A stretch of DNA of 64,000 nucleotides from Tibeticola sediminis (GTDB lineage Bacteria > Pseudomonadota > Gammaproteobacteria > Burkholderiales > Burkholderiaceae_C), in contig NZ_RKQL01000002.1 of assembly GCF_003843835.1 (NCBI RefSeq), positions 124,001 through 188,000 on the forward strand, in the 5' to 3' direction. The notes under the pieces were generated by a model that did no database searches, was not told the DNA's origin, and saw only the letters and a list, made by a program, of their open reading frames with translations. This document shows, piece by piece, positions 8,312 through 17,424 of the stretch (the stretch's first letter is position 1; each line of letters starts with the position of its first letter). A program made the position numbers and the translations under genes.

Positions 8312-9358
8312 TCACAGCGCAATCGCCCGGGCCGCCTCGCGCACCAGCGCTGGGCCGCGGTAGATGAATCCGGTGTAGATCTGAACCAGGTTGGCGCCGG
8401 CTTCGATCTTTTGAACCGCGTCCGCACCGCTCAAGATGCCGCCCACGCCGATGATGGGAAAGTCCGGCCCCAAGGCCGCGCGCAAGGCACGGATCACCCG
8501 GTTGCTGGGTTCGAACACCGGGGCGCCGCTGAGTCCGCCGGCTTCGTCGGCATGGGGCAGGCCGCGCACCGCATCGCGCGCCAAGGTCGTGTTGGTCGCC
8601 ACGACGCCGTCCATGCCGTGCGCGCGCAGCGCGGTGGCGATCGCTTCGATCTGGCCGTCGTCGAGGTCGGGTGCGATTTTGATGAAGATCGGCACGCGTC
8701 GTCCATGCTCGTGCGCGAGCGTCTCGCGGGATTGAGCCAGCGCGCCAAGCAGGCCATCGAGCGCGGCGTCGCTTTGCAGCGCACGCAGGTTTTTCGTGTT
8801 CGGGCTCGAGATGTTGACCGTCACATAGTCGGCATGGGCGTACACCCCCGCGAGCCCCGTGAGGTAGTCGCGCGTGGCCTCTTCGATCGGCGTGGCGGCG
8901 TTTTTGCCGATGTTGAGGCCGAGCACCATGGGCGTGCCCTGCGCCTGCGTGCGAAAGCGCGCGCGCTGCACATGCGCGACGAAAGCGTCGAGCCCTTCAT
9001 TGTTGAAACCCAGCCGGTTGATGAGCGCATGCGCTTCGGGCAGGCGGAACATGCGCGGCTTGGGGTTGCCCGGCTGCGGCAGCGGCGTGACCGTGCCGAC
9101 CTCGACGAAGCCAAAGCCCATGGCGGCAAAGGCGTCGATGCAGCGCGCGTTCTTGTCGAGCCCTGCGGCGAGGCCCACGCGGTTGGGAAAACGCAGCCCC
9201 GCGACCGTGACCGGGTCCTCGACCCGTGGCTGGGCCCAGGCGCAGGCCAGCGGTGTGTGCTGCAGGCGCTCGAGGCTCGAGAGCGTCAGTTCATGGGCGA
9301 CTTCGGGGTCGAGCCGAAACAGCAGCGCGCGCGCGCCCGCGTAGGGGAAAAAGCTCAT
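8312..9358 (-). CDS. pyrD: Dihydroorotate dehydrogenase (quinone), class 2
   Basis: Membrane-associated flavoenzyme that oxidises dihydroorotate to orotate with quinone as acceptor, in pyrimidine synthesis. At 348 residues it has the N-terminal helical extension of class 2. The FMN barrel shows [20 protein letters not shown], the catalytic Ser in [17 protein letters not shown] and [15 protein letters not shown]. It is divergent from rpiA with only 38 bp between the starts, so the two promoters must overlap. Confidence 0.96.
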   Translation of the reverse strand: MSFFPYAGARALLFRLDPEVAHELTLSSLERLQHTPLACAWAQPRVEDPVTVAGLRFPNRVGLAAGLDKNARCIDAFAAMGFGFVEVGTVTPLPQPGNPKPRMFRLPEAHALINRLGFNNEGLDAFVAHVQRARFRTQAQGTPMVLGLNIGKNAATPIEEATRDYLTGLAGVYAHADYVTVNISSPNTKNLRALQSDAALDGLLGALAQSRETLAHEHGRRVPIFIKIAPDLDDGQIEAIATALRAHGMDGVVATNTTLARDAVRGLPHADEAGGLSGAPVFEPSNRVIRALRAALGPDFPIIGVGGILSGADAVQKIEAGANLVQIYTGFIYRGPALVREAARAIAL

Positions 9359-9396
9359 CGGATAATGCGTGTTTTGAACAGAGGAGATTGTCGCAA

Positions 9397-10071
9397 ATGA
9401 CGCAAGATGAACTCAAAGCGATCGTTGGCCGAGCCGCCCTCGACTATGTGACGCCGGGTGAGATCGTCGGGGTGGGGACGGGCTCGACCGTCAACAAGTT
9501 CATCGAGGCGCTCGCGACCCTGAAGGACCAGATCATCGGCGCGGTTTCGAGTTCCGAGGCCTCGACGGCGCGGCTCAAAGCGGTCGGAATCCCGGTGTTC
9601 GACTGCAACGAGGTCGAAGAGATCGCGGTCTATATCGACGGCGCCGACGAGATCGACCCCGCAGGCTACATGATCAAAGGCGGTGGCGCGGCACTCACGC
9701 GCGAGAAGATCGTCGCCGCCCAATCGAAGCGCTTCATCTGCATCGCCGACCAGTCCAAGCTCGTACACACCCTTGGGGCCTTCCCGCTGCCGGTGGAGGT
9801 GATCCCGATGGCGAGCCACCGCATCATGCGCCAGTTCTTCGCGCTGGGCGGCAAACCGGTGCTGCGCCTGAAAGACGGTAAGCCCCTCGTGACCGACAAC
9901 GGTCAGCACATCCTCGATGTGCAAGGCCTGCGCATCAGCGACCCGCTGGGCTTCGAGGCGATGGTGAGCCTCTGGCCGGGCGTCGTCGAGGTCGGTGTTT
10001 TTGCCCACCACAAGGCGAGCGTCTGCCTGCTGGGCACCGAGCAGGGCGTCAAAACCCTCAAATTCGACTGA
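9397..10071 (+). CDS. rpiA: Ribose-5-phosphate isomerase A
   Basis: Interconverts ribose-5-phosphate and ribulose-5-phosphate in the pentose phosphate pathway. The 224-residue length fits the family. Motifs: [34 protein letters not shown] and [21 protein letters not shown]. The ATG at 9397 follows a GAGGAG site (9381-9386) with 10-bp spacing. A longer frame upstream runs through the divergent pyrD and is not used. Confidence 0.97.
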   Translation: MTQDELKAIVGRAALDYVTPGEIVGVGTGSTVNKFIEALATLKDQIIGAVSSSEASTARLKAVGIPVFDCNEVEEIAVYIDGADEIDPAGYMIKGGGAALTREKIVAAQSKRFICIADQSKLVHTLGAFPLPVEVIPMASHRIMRQFFALGGKPVLRLKDGKPLVTDNGQHILDVQGLRISDPLGFEAMVSLWPGVVEVGVFAHHKASVCLLGTEQGVKTLKFD

Positions 10072-10146
10072 TTTTGCGACCTTGCCGGGATCAATAGGGC
10101 GGGGGTTGCTCTCGAAATCGGAGCGCGCTCGGAGGCGCGCTCCCGC

Positions 10147-10830
10147 TCAAAAGCGGATGCCGGCAGGATTGCTTGGCGCGCGCTGCGGCGGCGGGGCCGG
10201 CGGTGGGGGCGGCTCATAGGCCGAAGTGGGTGCCACCGCGTCGGCTGGCTGCGCGGCGGATGCCGCGGAGGATGCCGCGGGTGTGGCCTTGGGTTCGGCC
10301 AGTGGCGCAGGCGGCGGCAGCCGGTAACCGGGTGGCAGCTGGGCGCTGCGTGGGTAGCCGGCAGCATCGAGATACTGACGCCATTCGGTCTCGTTGTAGC
10401 CTTTGACGATGCGGTTGCCGATACCGAGAACCGGCAGTTCGGTCGACTGAGTTCGCTGCTGTAGCAGCTGCGCGTCCTCGGGGGTGGTCACGGTCCGTTC
10501 GGCAAAAGGCACGCCGCGCTGCCGCAGGTAAGCCCGAGCAGCATCGCAAGCGGCGCACGACGAGGTGGTATAGAGCGTGATCGGATAGCGGCTCACGGCT
10601 TGCTGCAGTTCATAGGGAAGGGCAGGGCCTGAACCCGCTGCCGCAGCACCCGCTCGAGCCGGCTGCGAGGCAGCCTTGGCCGCGGGGGGTGGGGGGACGT
10701 CCGAGTAAGTGACGCGTCCATCCGGGCCAACGATGCGGTAGAGCGCCTGGGCCGAGGAACTGCCCCCGCCGAGCAGGAGCACAGCGGCGAACACGGCCCG
10801 CAACGGTCGGCGGTCGATCGATTCAAACAC
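10147..10830 (-). CDS. Exported DUF4124-glutaredoxin fusion protein
   Basis: A 227-residue protein with a signal peptide (residues about 1-28, ending SAQA). A short DUF4124 motif ALYRIVGPDGRVTYSD follows, and then a glutaredoxin-like domain at about 75-155. The redox pair is CAAC in TLYTTSSCAACDAARAYL, with the cis-Pro in TELPVLGIG. The tail is rich in Pro and Ala. A periplasmic thiol-disulfide role is inferred. The GTG start at 10830 is chosen because AGAGGAGG lies 8-9 bp upstream; the longer frame runs into noncoding DNA. Confidence 0.82.
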   Translation of the reverse strand: MFESIDRRPLRAVFAAVLLLGGGSSSAQALYRIVGPDGRVTYSDVPPPPAAKAASQPARAGAAAAGSGPALPYELQQAVSRYPITLYTTSSCAACDAARAYLRQRGVPFAERTVTTPEDAQLLQQRTQSTELPVLGIGNRIVKGYNETEWRQYLDAAGYPRSAQLPPGYRLPPPAPLAEPKATPAASSAASAAQPADAVAPTSAYEPPPPPAPPPQRAPSNPAGIRF

Positions 10831-10879
10831 GTTTGATTCCTCCTCTTTGGGTACCCGCGGGTAGGATAGGCTCAGCCTC

Positions 10880-12955
10880 TCAGGGCTGGGTCGGCCGGGC
10901 GGGCGGCGCGTCCGCCATGCCTTGATGCCGCAGCAGCGCGTCGAGCCTGGGCTCGCGCCCGCGGAAGGCTTTGAACGAATCCATGGCAGGGCGGCTGCCG
11001 CCCGCTTCGAGGATTGCCTGCCGGTAACGGCGACCGGTTTCGCGGCTGTGGCGGCCGTCGCCGGAGACGGTTTCCTCGAAGGCGGCGTAGGCATCGGCGC
11101 TCAGCACCTCAGCCCACTTGTAGCTGTAATAACCCGCGGCGTAGCCACCGGCAAAGATGTGCCCAAAGCTGTGCGCGGTTCGCGCAAAGCCCGGCGGCGG
11201 CAGCACGGCGACCTCGGCACGAACCTGATCGAGCAAGGGCTGCAGATCGGCTTCGGGCTCGTGGTCGGTGTGCAGCAGGATGTCGAACAGCGCGTACTCG
11301 ATTTGGCGCAGGGTCTGCAGGCCGCTTTGGTAGTTGCGCGCGGCGCTGATCTTGTCGAACAGGGCGCGCGGAATCGGCTCGCCCGTGTCCACGTGGGCCG
11401 TCATCGCGCGCAGGACGTTCCACTCCCAGCAAAAGTTCTCCATGAACTGGCTGGGCAACTCGACGGCATCCCACTCGACCCCACTGATGCCCGAGACATC
11501 ACGCTCATCGACTTGAGTGAGCAGGTGGTGCAATCCGTGCCCGAATTCATGAAAGACGGTGATGACGTCGTCGTGGGTCAACAGCGCGGGCTTGCCGTCT
11601 TGGGGCCCAGCGAAGTTGCACACCAGATGCGCGACCGGCGTCTGCAGTTCGCCCGTGTCCGGGCGGCGCCAACGGGCGCGCACGTCGTCCATCCAAGCTC
11701 CGCCGCGTTTGCCGTTGCGCGCCGTGGGGTCGAAATAGAACTGGCCCACGAGCGAGCCTTCGCGCTCGATGCGGAAAAAACGCACGTCCGGATGCCAGAC
11801 CGCCGCCTGGTCCGGGGCGATGCGAATCTCGAACAGATGTTCGACGAGTTCGAACAAACCTTGCAGCACCTTGGGCTGCGGGAAATACTGCTTCAGTTCC
11901 TGTTCGCTGAAGGCATAGCGGCTTTCCTTGAGGCGCTCGCCGATGTACGTCCAGTCCCAGGGCTGTGGGTCGCGGATGCCCAAATGCTCGGCCGCAAACG
12001 CGCGCATTTCGGCGACGTCGCGCTCGGCGTAGGGCCGGGCCCGCTCGGCGAGCGCTCGGAGGAACGCAGCCACTTCCTCGGGCGACTCGGCCATCTTCGG
12101 CACCAGGGACAGCGCCGCATAGTTCGGGTAGCCCAGCAGTTGTGCTTCTTCGCGGCGCAAGGCGAGGATTTCCCGAATGATCGGCGTGTTGTCGTAGCGC
12201 CGGGCTTCTCCTTCCGCCTGATCCGAGGCCCGAGTGACGTAGGCGCGGTAGAGCCGCTCCCGAAGCGCGCCGCTGCGCGCGTATTGCATCACGGGCAGAT
12301 ACGAGGGCAGCTTCAGCGTCAGCTTGTAGCCCTCACGGCCATCCTTCGAGGCGGCTTCCCGGGCCGCGAGCAGCACGTCCTCTGGGATGCCCTCGACCTC
12401 ATCGGCGCTGGCGTAGTAGGCGAAATGATCGGTGGCATCGAGCACGTTTTCGCTGAATTTTTGGCTCAGTTCAGCCAGCCGCCCTTGAATCTGGGCGTGC
12501 CGCTCGCGCTGTTGGCCCTGCAGCTCGGCGCCGCCCAGCACGAAGGCGCGCAAGGCCAGCCGGTGCGCCTGGCGCTGGGCATCGTCAAGCGTGGCGGGGT
12601 CGATCGCCTTGTACTTGGCGTATAGCCGCTCGTCGGCGCCGAGCCGTGTCCAAAACTCGGTCACTGCAGGCAGCGCTTCGTTGTACGCAGCGCGCAGTTC
12701 CGGGCTGTCGGCCACGGCGTTGAGGTGGCTCACGACGCCCCACGCCCGGCCCAGGCGCTCGGTCGCCACGTCGAGCGTGCGCGCGATCGCCAACCAGTCG
12801 GCGGGGAAAGAAGGCTCGGTGACCCGGGCCAGCGCCGCGTTGGCCTGGGCCAGCAGCTCTTGGATCGCGGGTACGACATGCGCCGGAGCCACCCGGTCGA
12901 ATGCGGGCAGACCTGAGAAGTCGAGCAGGGGATTCGTTTCGTTTTCGGTGTTCAT
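10880..12955 (-). CDS. prlC: Oligopeptidase A, M3 metallopeptidase
   Basis: Cytoplasmic zinc endopeptidase that degrades oligopeptides, including released signal peptides. The 691-residue length is usual for the family. The zinc site TVFHEFGHGLHHLL (HExxH) lies near residue 470, with a downstream Glu in the ELPSQFMENFCWEW region. It ends 49 bp before the start of the glutaredoxin-like gene and lies 57 bp after folD, all on the minus strand. Confidence 0.96.
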   Translation of the reverse strand: MNTENETNPLLDFSGLPAFDRVAPAHVVPAIQELLAQANAALARVTEPSFPADWLAIARTLDVATERLGRAWGVVSHLNAVADSPELRAAYNEALPAVTEFWTRLGADERLYAKYKAIDPATLDDAQRQAHRLALRAFVLGGAELQGQQRERHAQIQGRLAELSQKFSENVLDATDHFAYYASADEVEGIPEDVLLAAREAASKDGREGYKLTLKLPSYLPVMQYARSGALRERLYRAYVTRASDQAEGEARRYDNTPIIREILALRREEAQLLGYPNYAALSLVPKMAESPEEVAAFLRALAERARPYAERDVAEMRAFAAEHLGIRDPQPWDWTYIGERLKESRYAFSEQELKQYFPQPKVLQGLFELVEHLFEIRIAPDQAAVWHPDVRFFRIEREGSLVGQFYFDPTARNGKRGGAWMDDVRARWRRPDTGELQTPVAHLVCNFAGPQDGKPALLTHDDVITVFHEFGHGLHHLLTQVDERDVSGISGVEWDAVELPSQFMENFCWEWNVLRAMTAHVDTGEPIPRALFDKISAARNYQSGLQTLRQIEYALFDILLHTDHEPEADLQPLLDQVRAEVAVLPPPGFARTAHSFGHIFAGGYAAGYYSYKWAEVLSADAYAAFEETVSGDGRHSRETGRRYRQAILEAGGSRPAMDSFKAFRGREPRLDALLRHQGMADAPPARPTQP

Positions 12956-13012
12956 GCACCGATTGTGCGCGAACCGTGCAGGGCGCGGATGGCGCTGCCC
13001 GTCGCCAGAGCC

Positions 13013-13870
13013 CTAGCGCCCAGGCAACGAGCGCTCGGCTGCCTGCAAGGTGTTGACCAGCAGCATCGTGATGGTCATCGGCCCGACGCCTCCGGGCACG
13101 GGCGTGATCCAGCCTGCCACGGTCGAGACCCCGGCATAGTCGACGTCGCCACAGAGCTTGCCCTCGGTTGTTCGGTTCATGCCCACGTCGATCACCACGG
13201 CGCCGGGTTTGACCATGTCCGCCGTCACCAAGCCCTGCTTGCCGACCGCAGCGACCAGCACGTCGGCCTGCAGCGTCATGGCCTTGAGGTCCGGTGTTGC
13301 GCTGTGGCAGATCGTGACCGTGGCATGCTGCTGGAGCAGCAGCAAGGCCATGGGTTTGCCCACGATGTTGCTGCGGCCGATGACGACTGCGTGCTTGCCG
13401 CGCAACTCGTAGCCGATCGACTCGAGCATTTTCATGACGCCATGCGGCGTGCAGGGGAGAAAGCCCGGCAGCCCGGTGAGCAGCGCGCCCGCGTTGGCGA
13501 CATGGAAGCCATCGACATCCTTCGACGGCGCAATCGCCTCGATGACCTTGTGCTCATCGATGTGCGCAGGCAAGGGCAGTTGCACCAGGATGCCGTGGAT
13601 GCTGGGATCGGCGTTGAGTACCGCGATGCGCTCAAGCAGTTCGGCTTCCGCCAGCGTCTGCGGATATTGCTCGAGCACCGAATGAAAGCCGACCTCGTGG
13701 CAGGCACGCACCTTGTTGCGGACATAAACCTGGCTGGCCGGGTTGTCCCCCACGAGCAACACCGCCAGGCCGGGTGTCACGCCGTGCTGCTGAAGTGCGC
13801 GGGTGCGCTCGGCGACGCTGGTGCGCACGTGTTTGGAAATGGCAATGCCATCGATGATCTGGGCGGTCAT
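13013..13870 (-). CDS. folD: Bifunctional methylene-THF dehydrogenase/cyclohydrolase
   Basis: Interconverts 5,10-methylene-, methenyl- and 10-formyl-tetrahydrofolate in one-carbon metabolism. Motifs: the catalytic Lys region [35 protein letters not shown] and the NADP site [13 protein letters not shown], ending in [14 protein letters not shown]. The ATG at 13870 (MTAQIIDG) is preferred to one 6 codons upstream. It lies 55 bp downstream of the response regulator gene. Confidence 0.96.
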   Translation of the reverse strand: MTAQIIDGIAISKHVRTSVAERTRALQQHGVTPGLAVLLVGDNPASQVYVRNKVRACHEVGFHSVLEQYPQTLAEAELLERIAVLNADPSIHGILVQLPLPAHIDEHKVIEAIAPSKDVDGFHVANAGALLTGLPGFLPCTPHGVMKMLESIGYELRGKHAVVIGRSNIVGKPMALLLLQQHATVTICHSATPDLKAMTLQADVLVAAVGKQGLVTADMVKPGAVVIDVGMNRTTEGKLCGDVDYAGVSTVAGWITPVPGGVGPMTITMLLVNTLQAAERSLPGR

Positions 13871-13925
13871 GGCGGGTACTCGAATCAATGGGGCTTGCGC
13901 CGGCTACGGCGGGCGCAAGGGGAGG

Positions 13926-14552
13926 TCAGCTTTTGGCGCTCGACGGGCCCAGCGCGATCTTCAGCAGGTCGGCGACCGTGTTGGCGTTGAGCTTTTCCAT
14001 GATGTTCGCCCGGTGCGCTTCAACGGTCTTGATGCTGATGCCGAGGTCGTCGGCGATTTGCTTGTTCAGCCGACCGGCAACGATGCGCTCGAGCACCTGC
14101 GCCTCGCGGCTCGTCAGTCGCGCCATCATGGCCTCGCGGGCGGCGCTCTGCTGTTGCGCCTCGAAATTCTGCTGCGCGGCCTCGAGCATGCGGTCGACGA
14201 TGGCCAGCAGCGAGGCTTCGTTGAACGGCTTTTGGATGAAGTCGTACGCGCCTTTCTTCATCGTTTCCACCGCCATGGGAACGTCACCGTGGCCGGTGAT
14301 GAAGGCCATGGGCAAAGGCGAGCGACGTTCGATCAGGCGGTCTTGCAGATCGAGGCCGCTCATGCCCGACATGCGGATGTCGACCAGCAGACAGGCGACT
14401 TCGCGCGGATCGTGCCGGGCCAGAAAGCTCTCAGCCGAGTCGAAGGCCTGCACGCGATAGTCTTTGCCTTCGAGCAGCCACTGCAGCGAGTCGCGCACGG
14501 CCTCGTCGTCGTCCACGACGTAGACCTTGCCTCTTCTCGGAATCAAACTCAT
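13926..14552 (-). CDS. FixJ-type response regulator
   Basis: A 208-residue regulator with an N-terminal receiver domain: acidic pocket VDDDEA, phosphoacceptor Asp in LLVDIRMSG, and Lys in FIQKPF. A C-terminal LuxR/FixJ helix-turn-helix follows (LTSREAQVLERIVAG, KQIADDLGISIKTVEAHRAN). Its start overlaps the sensor-kinase stop by 4 bp (ATGA), so the pair is co-translated. A role in control of the divergent pyruvate dehydrogenase operon is inferred from position only. Confidence 0.9.
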   Translation of the reverse strand: MSLIPRRGKVYVVDDDEAVRDSLQWLLEGKDYRVQAFDSAESFLARHDPREVACLLVDIRMSGMSGLDLQDRLIERRSPLPMAFITGHGDVPMAVETMKKGAYDFIQKPFNEASLLAIVDRMLEAAQQNFEAQQQSAAREAMMARLTSREAQVLERIVAGRLNKQIADDLGISIKTVEAHRANIMEKLNANTVADLLKIALGPSSAKS

Positions 14553-17119
14553 GCAGCTTCTCCATCAGCGTCGGATGCGTCGGCGCCCTCAGGGACATGA
14601 ACCGGTATCCAGAAGCTGAAACAGCAGCCGACGACGAGCTCGCCATTGTAGAGGTTGCGTGCTTCCATCCGCCCTTGATGCGACTCGACGATGGTGCGGC
14701 AGAGGTTGAGTCCGATGCCCATGCCCTCGGTTTTCGTCGAGAAAAACGCTTCGTACAGCCGATCGAGCACTTCAGGCGCAAGGCCGCGACCGCGGTCTTC
14801 GACCGTGAAGGACACGGTCGGCCGGCCATCGACTTCGCGCGCCGCAACCCGCAGTTCGACCACCCGATCGACCGGCGGGCGTTGCGCGGCGTCGATCGAC
14901 TCGGCGGCGTTCTTCAACAGGTTGATCAACACTTGCCCGATCAGGATAGGGTCGGCCGAGATTTTGGGCAGGGGCTCGGCCAAATGCCGGTGCAGCCGCA
15001 CGCCGCGTCGGCGGTATTCGATTTCGGCCAATTCGACCGCTTCCTCGACGATCGTGGCCACGTCGGCCGCCTGGCGGTTGGGCTCGCTGCGCTTCACGAA
15101 GCTCTTGATGCGCTGAATGATCTGACCCGCGCGCTGCGCCTGGCGGGCCGTTTTCTCGAGCGCGCCGACGAGGTCCTCGCTGCAGGGCTGGCCGGAGCGG
15201 ATGCGGGAGATCATCCCGTTGCAATAGTTGTTGATGGCGGTCAGCGGCTGGTTGAGTTCATGCGCGACACTCGAAGCCATCTCGCCCATGGTGATGAGTC
15301 GGCTGGCCGCCTGTGCGCGTTCGGCCTGCGAGGCTGCGAGTTCCTCGGCGCGCCGGCGCGCGGTGATGTCGGTCGCAATGACCATTTGCGCCAGCCGCCC
15401 GTCGACCCAGGTCAGATAGCGCGAGCGCACCTCGAGCCACATGGCCAGTTCGGCGACGAAGACCTCGGCATTTTCCGACTCGGCCGCGGACAAGGCGTCG
15501 GTCGGCAGACCCGCAAGGCTGTCTTCCTGTTCGTGGTCGGCATCTCGGGGATTTCGGGCCGGCCGCCCCGCCTGCTCCAGCAGCGACAAATGCCCGTCGG
15601 ATCGAGCGCCAAACCACAGCCGATAGAGCTTGTTGGCGAACAGCAACTCGGTGCCCCCGAGGGGGACGACCGAAACCGAGGCGTCGAGCGCCTCGAGCAC
15701 CGCCGTGAATCGCTCGTGAGAGGCTTGCAACTGGTCGCGGATGCGGTTGGGCTCGGTGATGTCGGTCATCGAGGTCATCCAGCCGGTTTGTTTGCCGCTC
15801 GCGTCGATCAGCGGCGAGACATAGAGCCGCGCATCGAAGCGTGTGCCGTCCTTGCGTTTGACGCGAAACTGCACGCCCGATGGCGGAATCTGACCGCTCA
15901 GTTCCTGCCGCAGTAGGGATTCCAGCCGCTCGGTGTCCTCTTCCGGCCAGTAGGGGAAGGGCGCGCATCGACCGAGCAGGTCTTCCTCGGTCCAGCCGGT
16001 CATGCGGCAAAAGGCCGGGTTGACGTAGGTGATGCGGCCGTCGAGATCGAGCGCACGCATCCCCGTCAACATGGAGTTTTCCATCGCTCGCCGAAAGCTC
16101 GTCTCGGCGAGCAAGGCTTGCTGGGCCTGCAGCCGTCGGCGCGTGTGACGCCAGTTGGCGACCAGCATCCAAGCCGTCAGCGCACTGAGCGCACCGACCA
16201 GCCAAAACAAACCGCTGCCGACGATCCCCAGCGAAGTCCGCCAGGCCTGGGCGCGCAGCACCAGGCCGTTGCCCACCGGCGGCACCGGCAGTTCTTCCTG
16301 GTTGAGGCGTGCTCGCCAGGGTACGAGTCCGAGGGAACTGCTTCGGCTGGGCACGTTTTGCCCGGCAATGAGCTCGCGCCGAGCATCGAGCAGCGCCAAC
16401 GCGTACTTCGAGGCGATGTCGTTGGGTGTGCCGTAACGCAGCAGGCTGTCGGGTGAGTATTCCGCCAGGATCGCGCCGGAGAACTTCTGCCCGTCGATCA
16501 GGGGGACCAGCAGGGTCAAGGTGCGTGCGTCCGCGGAACGGTCGGCCGCAGTCGCCCAGGCGTAGAGCGGTTGCTGCAACCGCTCCAGTGTTTCCAGGCT
16601 GTCGCGCAAGGGTCCGGGCGGCAAGCGTTCGCCAGCGACCCAGCGGCTGCCCCTGGCGAGGCTCGGCGTCGCGCGGCTCGCAAGGATGCGCCCGCGCTCG
16701 TCGATCCAGGTCAGGGCCTCGAGCTCCGGGTATTGCGCCACCAGCGCTTCGGCGCGCTGCATGAAGGCTTCGGGGTCGATCTCCCGATTGGCCGCGTCGC
16801 GCGCCAGCCGCATCACCTGCTCCTGCCGTTCGAGCAAGCGCAGCCGCAGGCGTTGCTGGGCATATTCGAGATCCCGCACCAGTGCTTCATGTTCGCGTTC
16901 CATTTCCTCGGCGCGCAAGTACCAAAACGAAACGACGATGGCCAGCAGGAACAGCAGAACGGCCGCGATCGGCGCGAGCATCGCGACGCGGTCTTGGCGA
17001 CTGGGGGGTTGTCGCGTCCACCAGCGTCGCCACCAAACCAAGGGCGGTAGCTGCTTCAGGCGCAGGAAGCGGGGCGGTGAGAAAGCGGGGGGCATCGGCA
17101 AAGTGTACGAGGCCGGCAT
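14549..17119 (-). CDS. Membrane PAS sensor histidine kinase
   Basis: An 856-residue kinase. One membrane segment lies near residues 46-68 and a second near 297-322, enclosing a periplasmic domain of about 230 residues. A PAS domain follows (AMENSMLTGMRALDLDG onward, about 345-460), then a second PAS-like region (about 470-600). The phosphoacceptor His is in SSVAHELNQPLTAINN, and the ATPase domain has INLLKNAAESI, DRGRGLAP and GMGIGLNL. The layout resembles FixL/DctB-type kinases. It is transcribed divergently from aceE, 305 bp away. Confidence 0.9.
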   Translation of the reverse strand: MPASYTLPMPPAFSPPRFLRLKQLPPLVWWRRWWTRQPPSRQDRVAMLAPIAAVLLFLLAIVVSFWYLRAEEMEREHEALVRDLEYAQQRLRLRLLERQEQVMRLARDAANREIDPEAFMQRAEALVAQYPELEALTWIDERGRILASRATPSLARGSRWVAGERLPPGPLRDSLETLERLQQPLYAWATAADRSADARTLTLLVPLIDGQKFSGAILAEYSPDSLLRYGTPNDIASKYALALLDARRELIAGQNVPSRSSSLGLVPWRARLNQEELPVPPVGNGLVLRAQAWRTSLGIVGSGLFWLVGALSALTAWMLVANWRHTRRRLQAQQALLAETSFRRAMENSMLTGMRALDLDGRITYVNPAFCRMTGWTEEDLLGRCAPFPYWPEEDTERLESLLRQELSGQIPPSGVQFRVKRKDGTRFDARLYVSPLIDASGKQTGWMTSMTDITEPNRIRDQLQASHERFTAVLEALDASVSVVPLGGTELLFANKLYRLWFGARSDGHLSLLEQAGRPARNPRDADHEQEDSLAGLPTDALSAAESENAEVFVAELAMWLEVRSRYLTWVDGRLAQMVIATDITARRRAEELAASQAERAQAASRLITMGEMASSVAHELNQPLTAINNYCNGMISRIRSGQPCSEDLVGALEKTARQAQRAGQIIQRIKSFVKRSEPNRQAADVATIVEEAVELAEIEYRRRGVRLHRHLAEPLPKISADPILIGQVLINLLKNAAESIDAAQRPPVDRVVELRVAAREVDGRPTVSFTVEDRGRGLAPEVLDRLYEAFFSTKTEGMGIGLNLCRTIVESHQGRMEARNLYNGELVVGCCFSFWIPVHVPEGADASDADGEAA

Positions 17120-17162
17120 GCAGCCTGCTGAGGCCCAAATTTCACATTGCAGAAAACAAAAG

Positions 17163-17180
17163 CGTCATTTGAAATTGACG
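17163..17180. promoter_or_regulatory. Inverted repeat upstream of aceE, possible operator
   Basis: CGTCA and TGACG face each other over an 8-bp AT-rich spacer in the control region between the sensor kinase and aceE. The right arm also reads TTGACG, which could serve as a -35 element for aceE. Spacing and symmetry would suit a dimeric regulator such as the neighbouring response regulator. This is inferred from sequence symmetry only. Confidence 0.35.
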
Positions 17181-17199
17181 AAAAATTGTGGGAGACTAA

Positions 17200-17360
17200 G
17201 GCACCGCTGAATCAGTTCCCGCGATGGCGCGCGCCCGGCCGCGGGATGGGATGCGAGGCGCAAACCGAAGCCATAGCCGAAGCTTTGGCGAGGATTTGCA
17301 ACGAAGCAGACCGCCCGCAGCCGGGATGCGCGACGCGCGGGGGACTGGTTCAGCGGTACC
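17200..17360 (+). mobile_element. MITE-like element, GGYAACGCTGAA family, full copy (G1)
   Basis: A 161-bp element with imperfect terminal inverted repeats of about 25 bp (GGCACCGCTGAATCAGT and its counterpart) and flanking 4-bp repeats CTAA at 17196-17199 and 17361-17364. Its copy at 25141-25302 is about the same length, in the opposite orientation. The whole unit can fold into one long hairpin with the cassette (17256-17303) at its tip. It occupies over half of the 305-bp sensor kinase/aceE gap, so the aceE promoter lies upstream of it, inside it, or in the 64 bp after it. The GAACAAGT-like ends and 4-bp duplication resemble IS5-group elements (inference). Confidence 0.85.
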
Positions 17361-17424
17361 CTAACGCTCATTCGTCCGCACCTGCGCGCCGGTTTCGCTA
17401 TTTCATCCAACGAGGAGACGTCCG

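Noticed and set aside
10871-10885. A 15-base string identical to one at the right end of element T3 (CTCAGCCTCTCAGGG)
   Set aside because: It overlaps the end of prlC, has no inverted partner nearby, and a 15-mer shared by chance is expected about once or more in 64 kb read on both strands.
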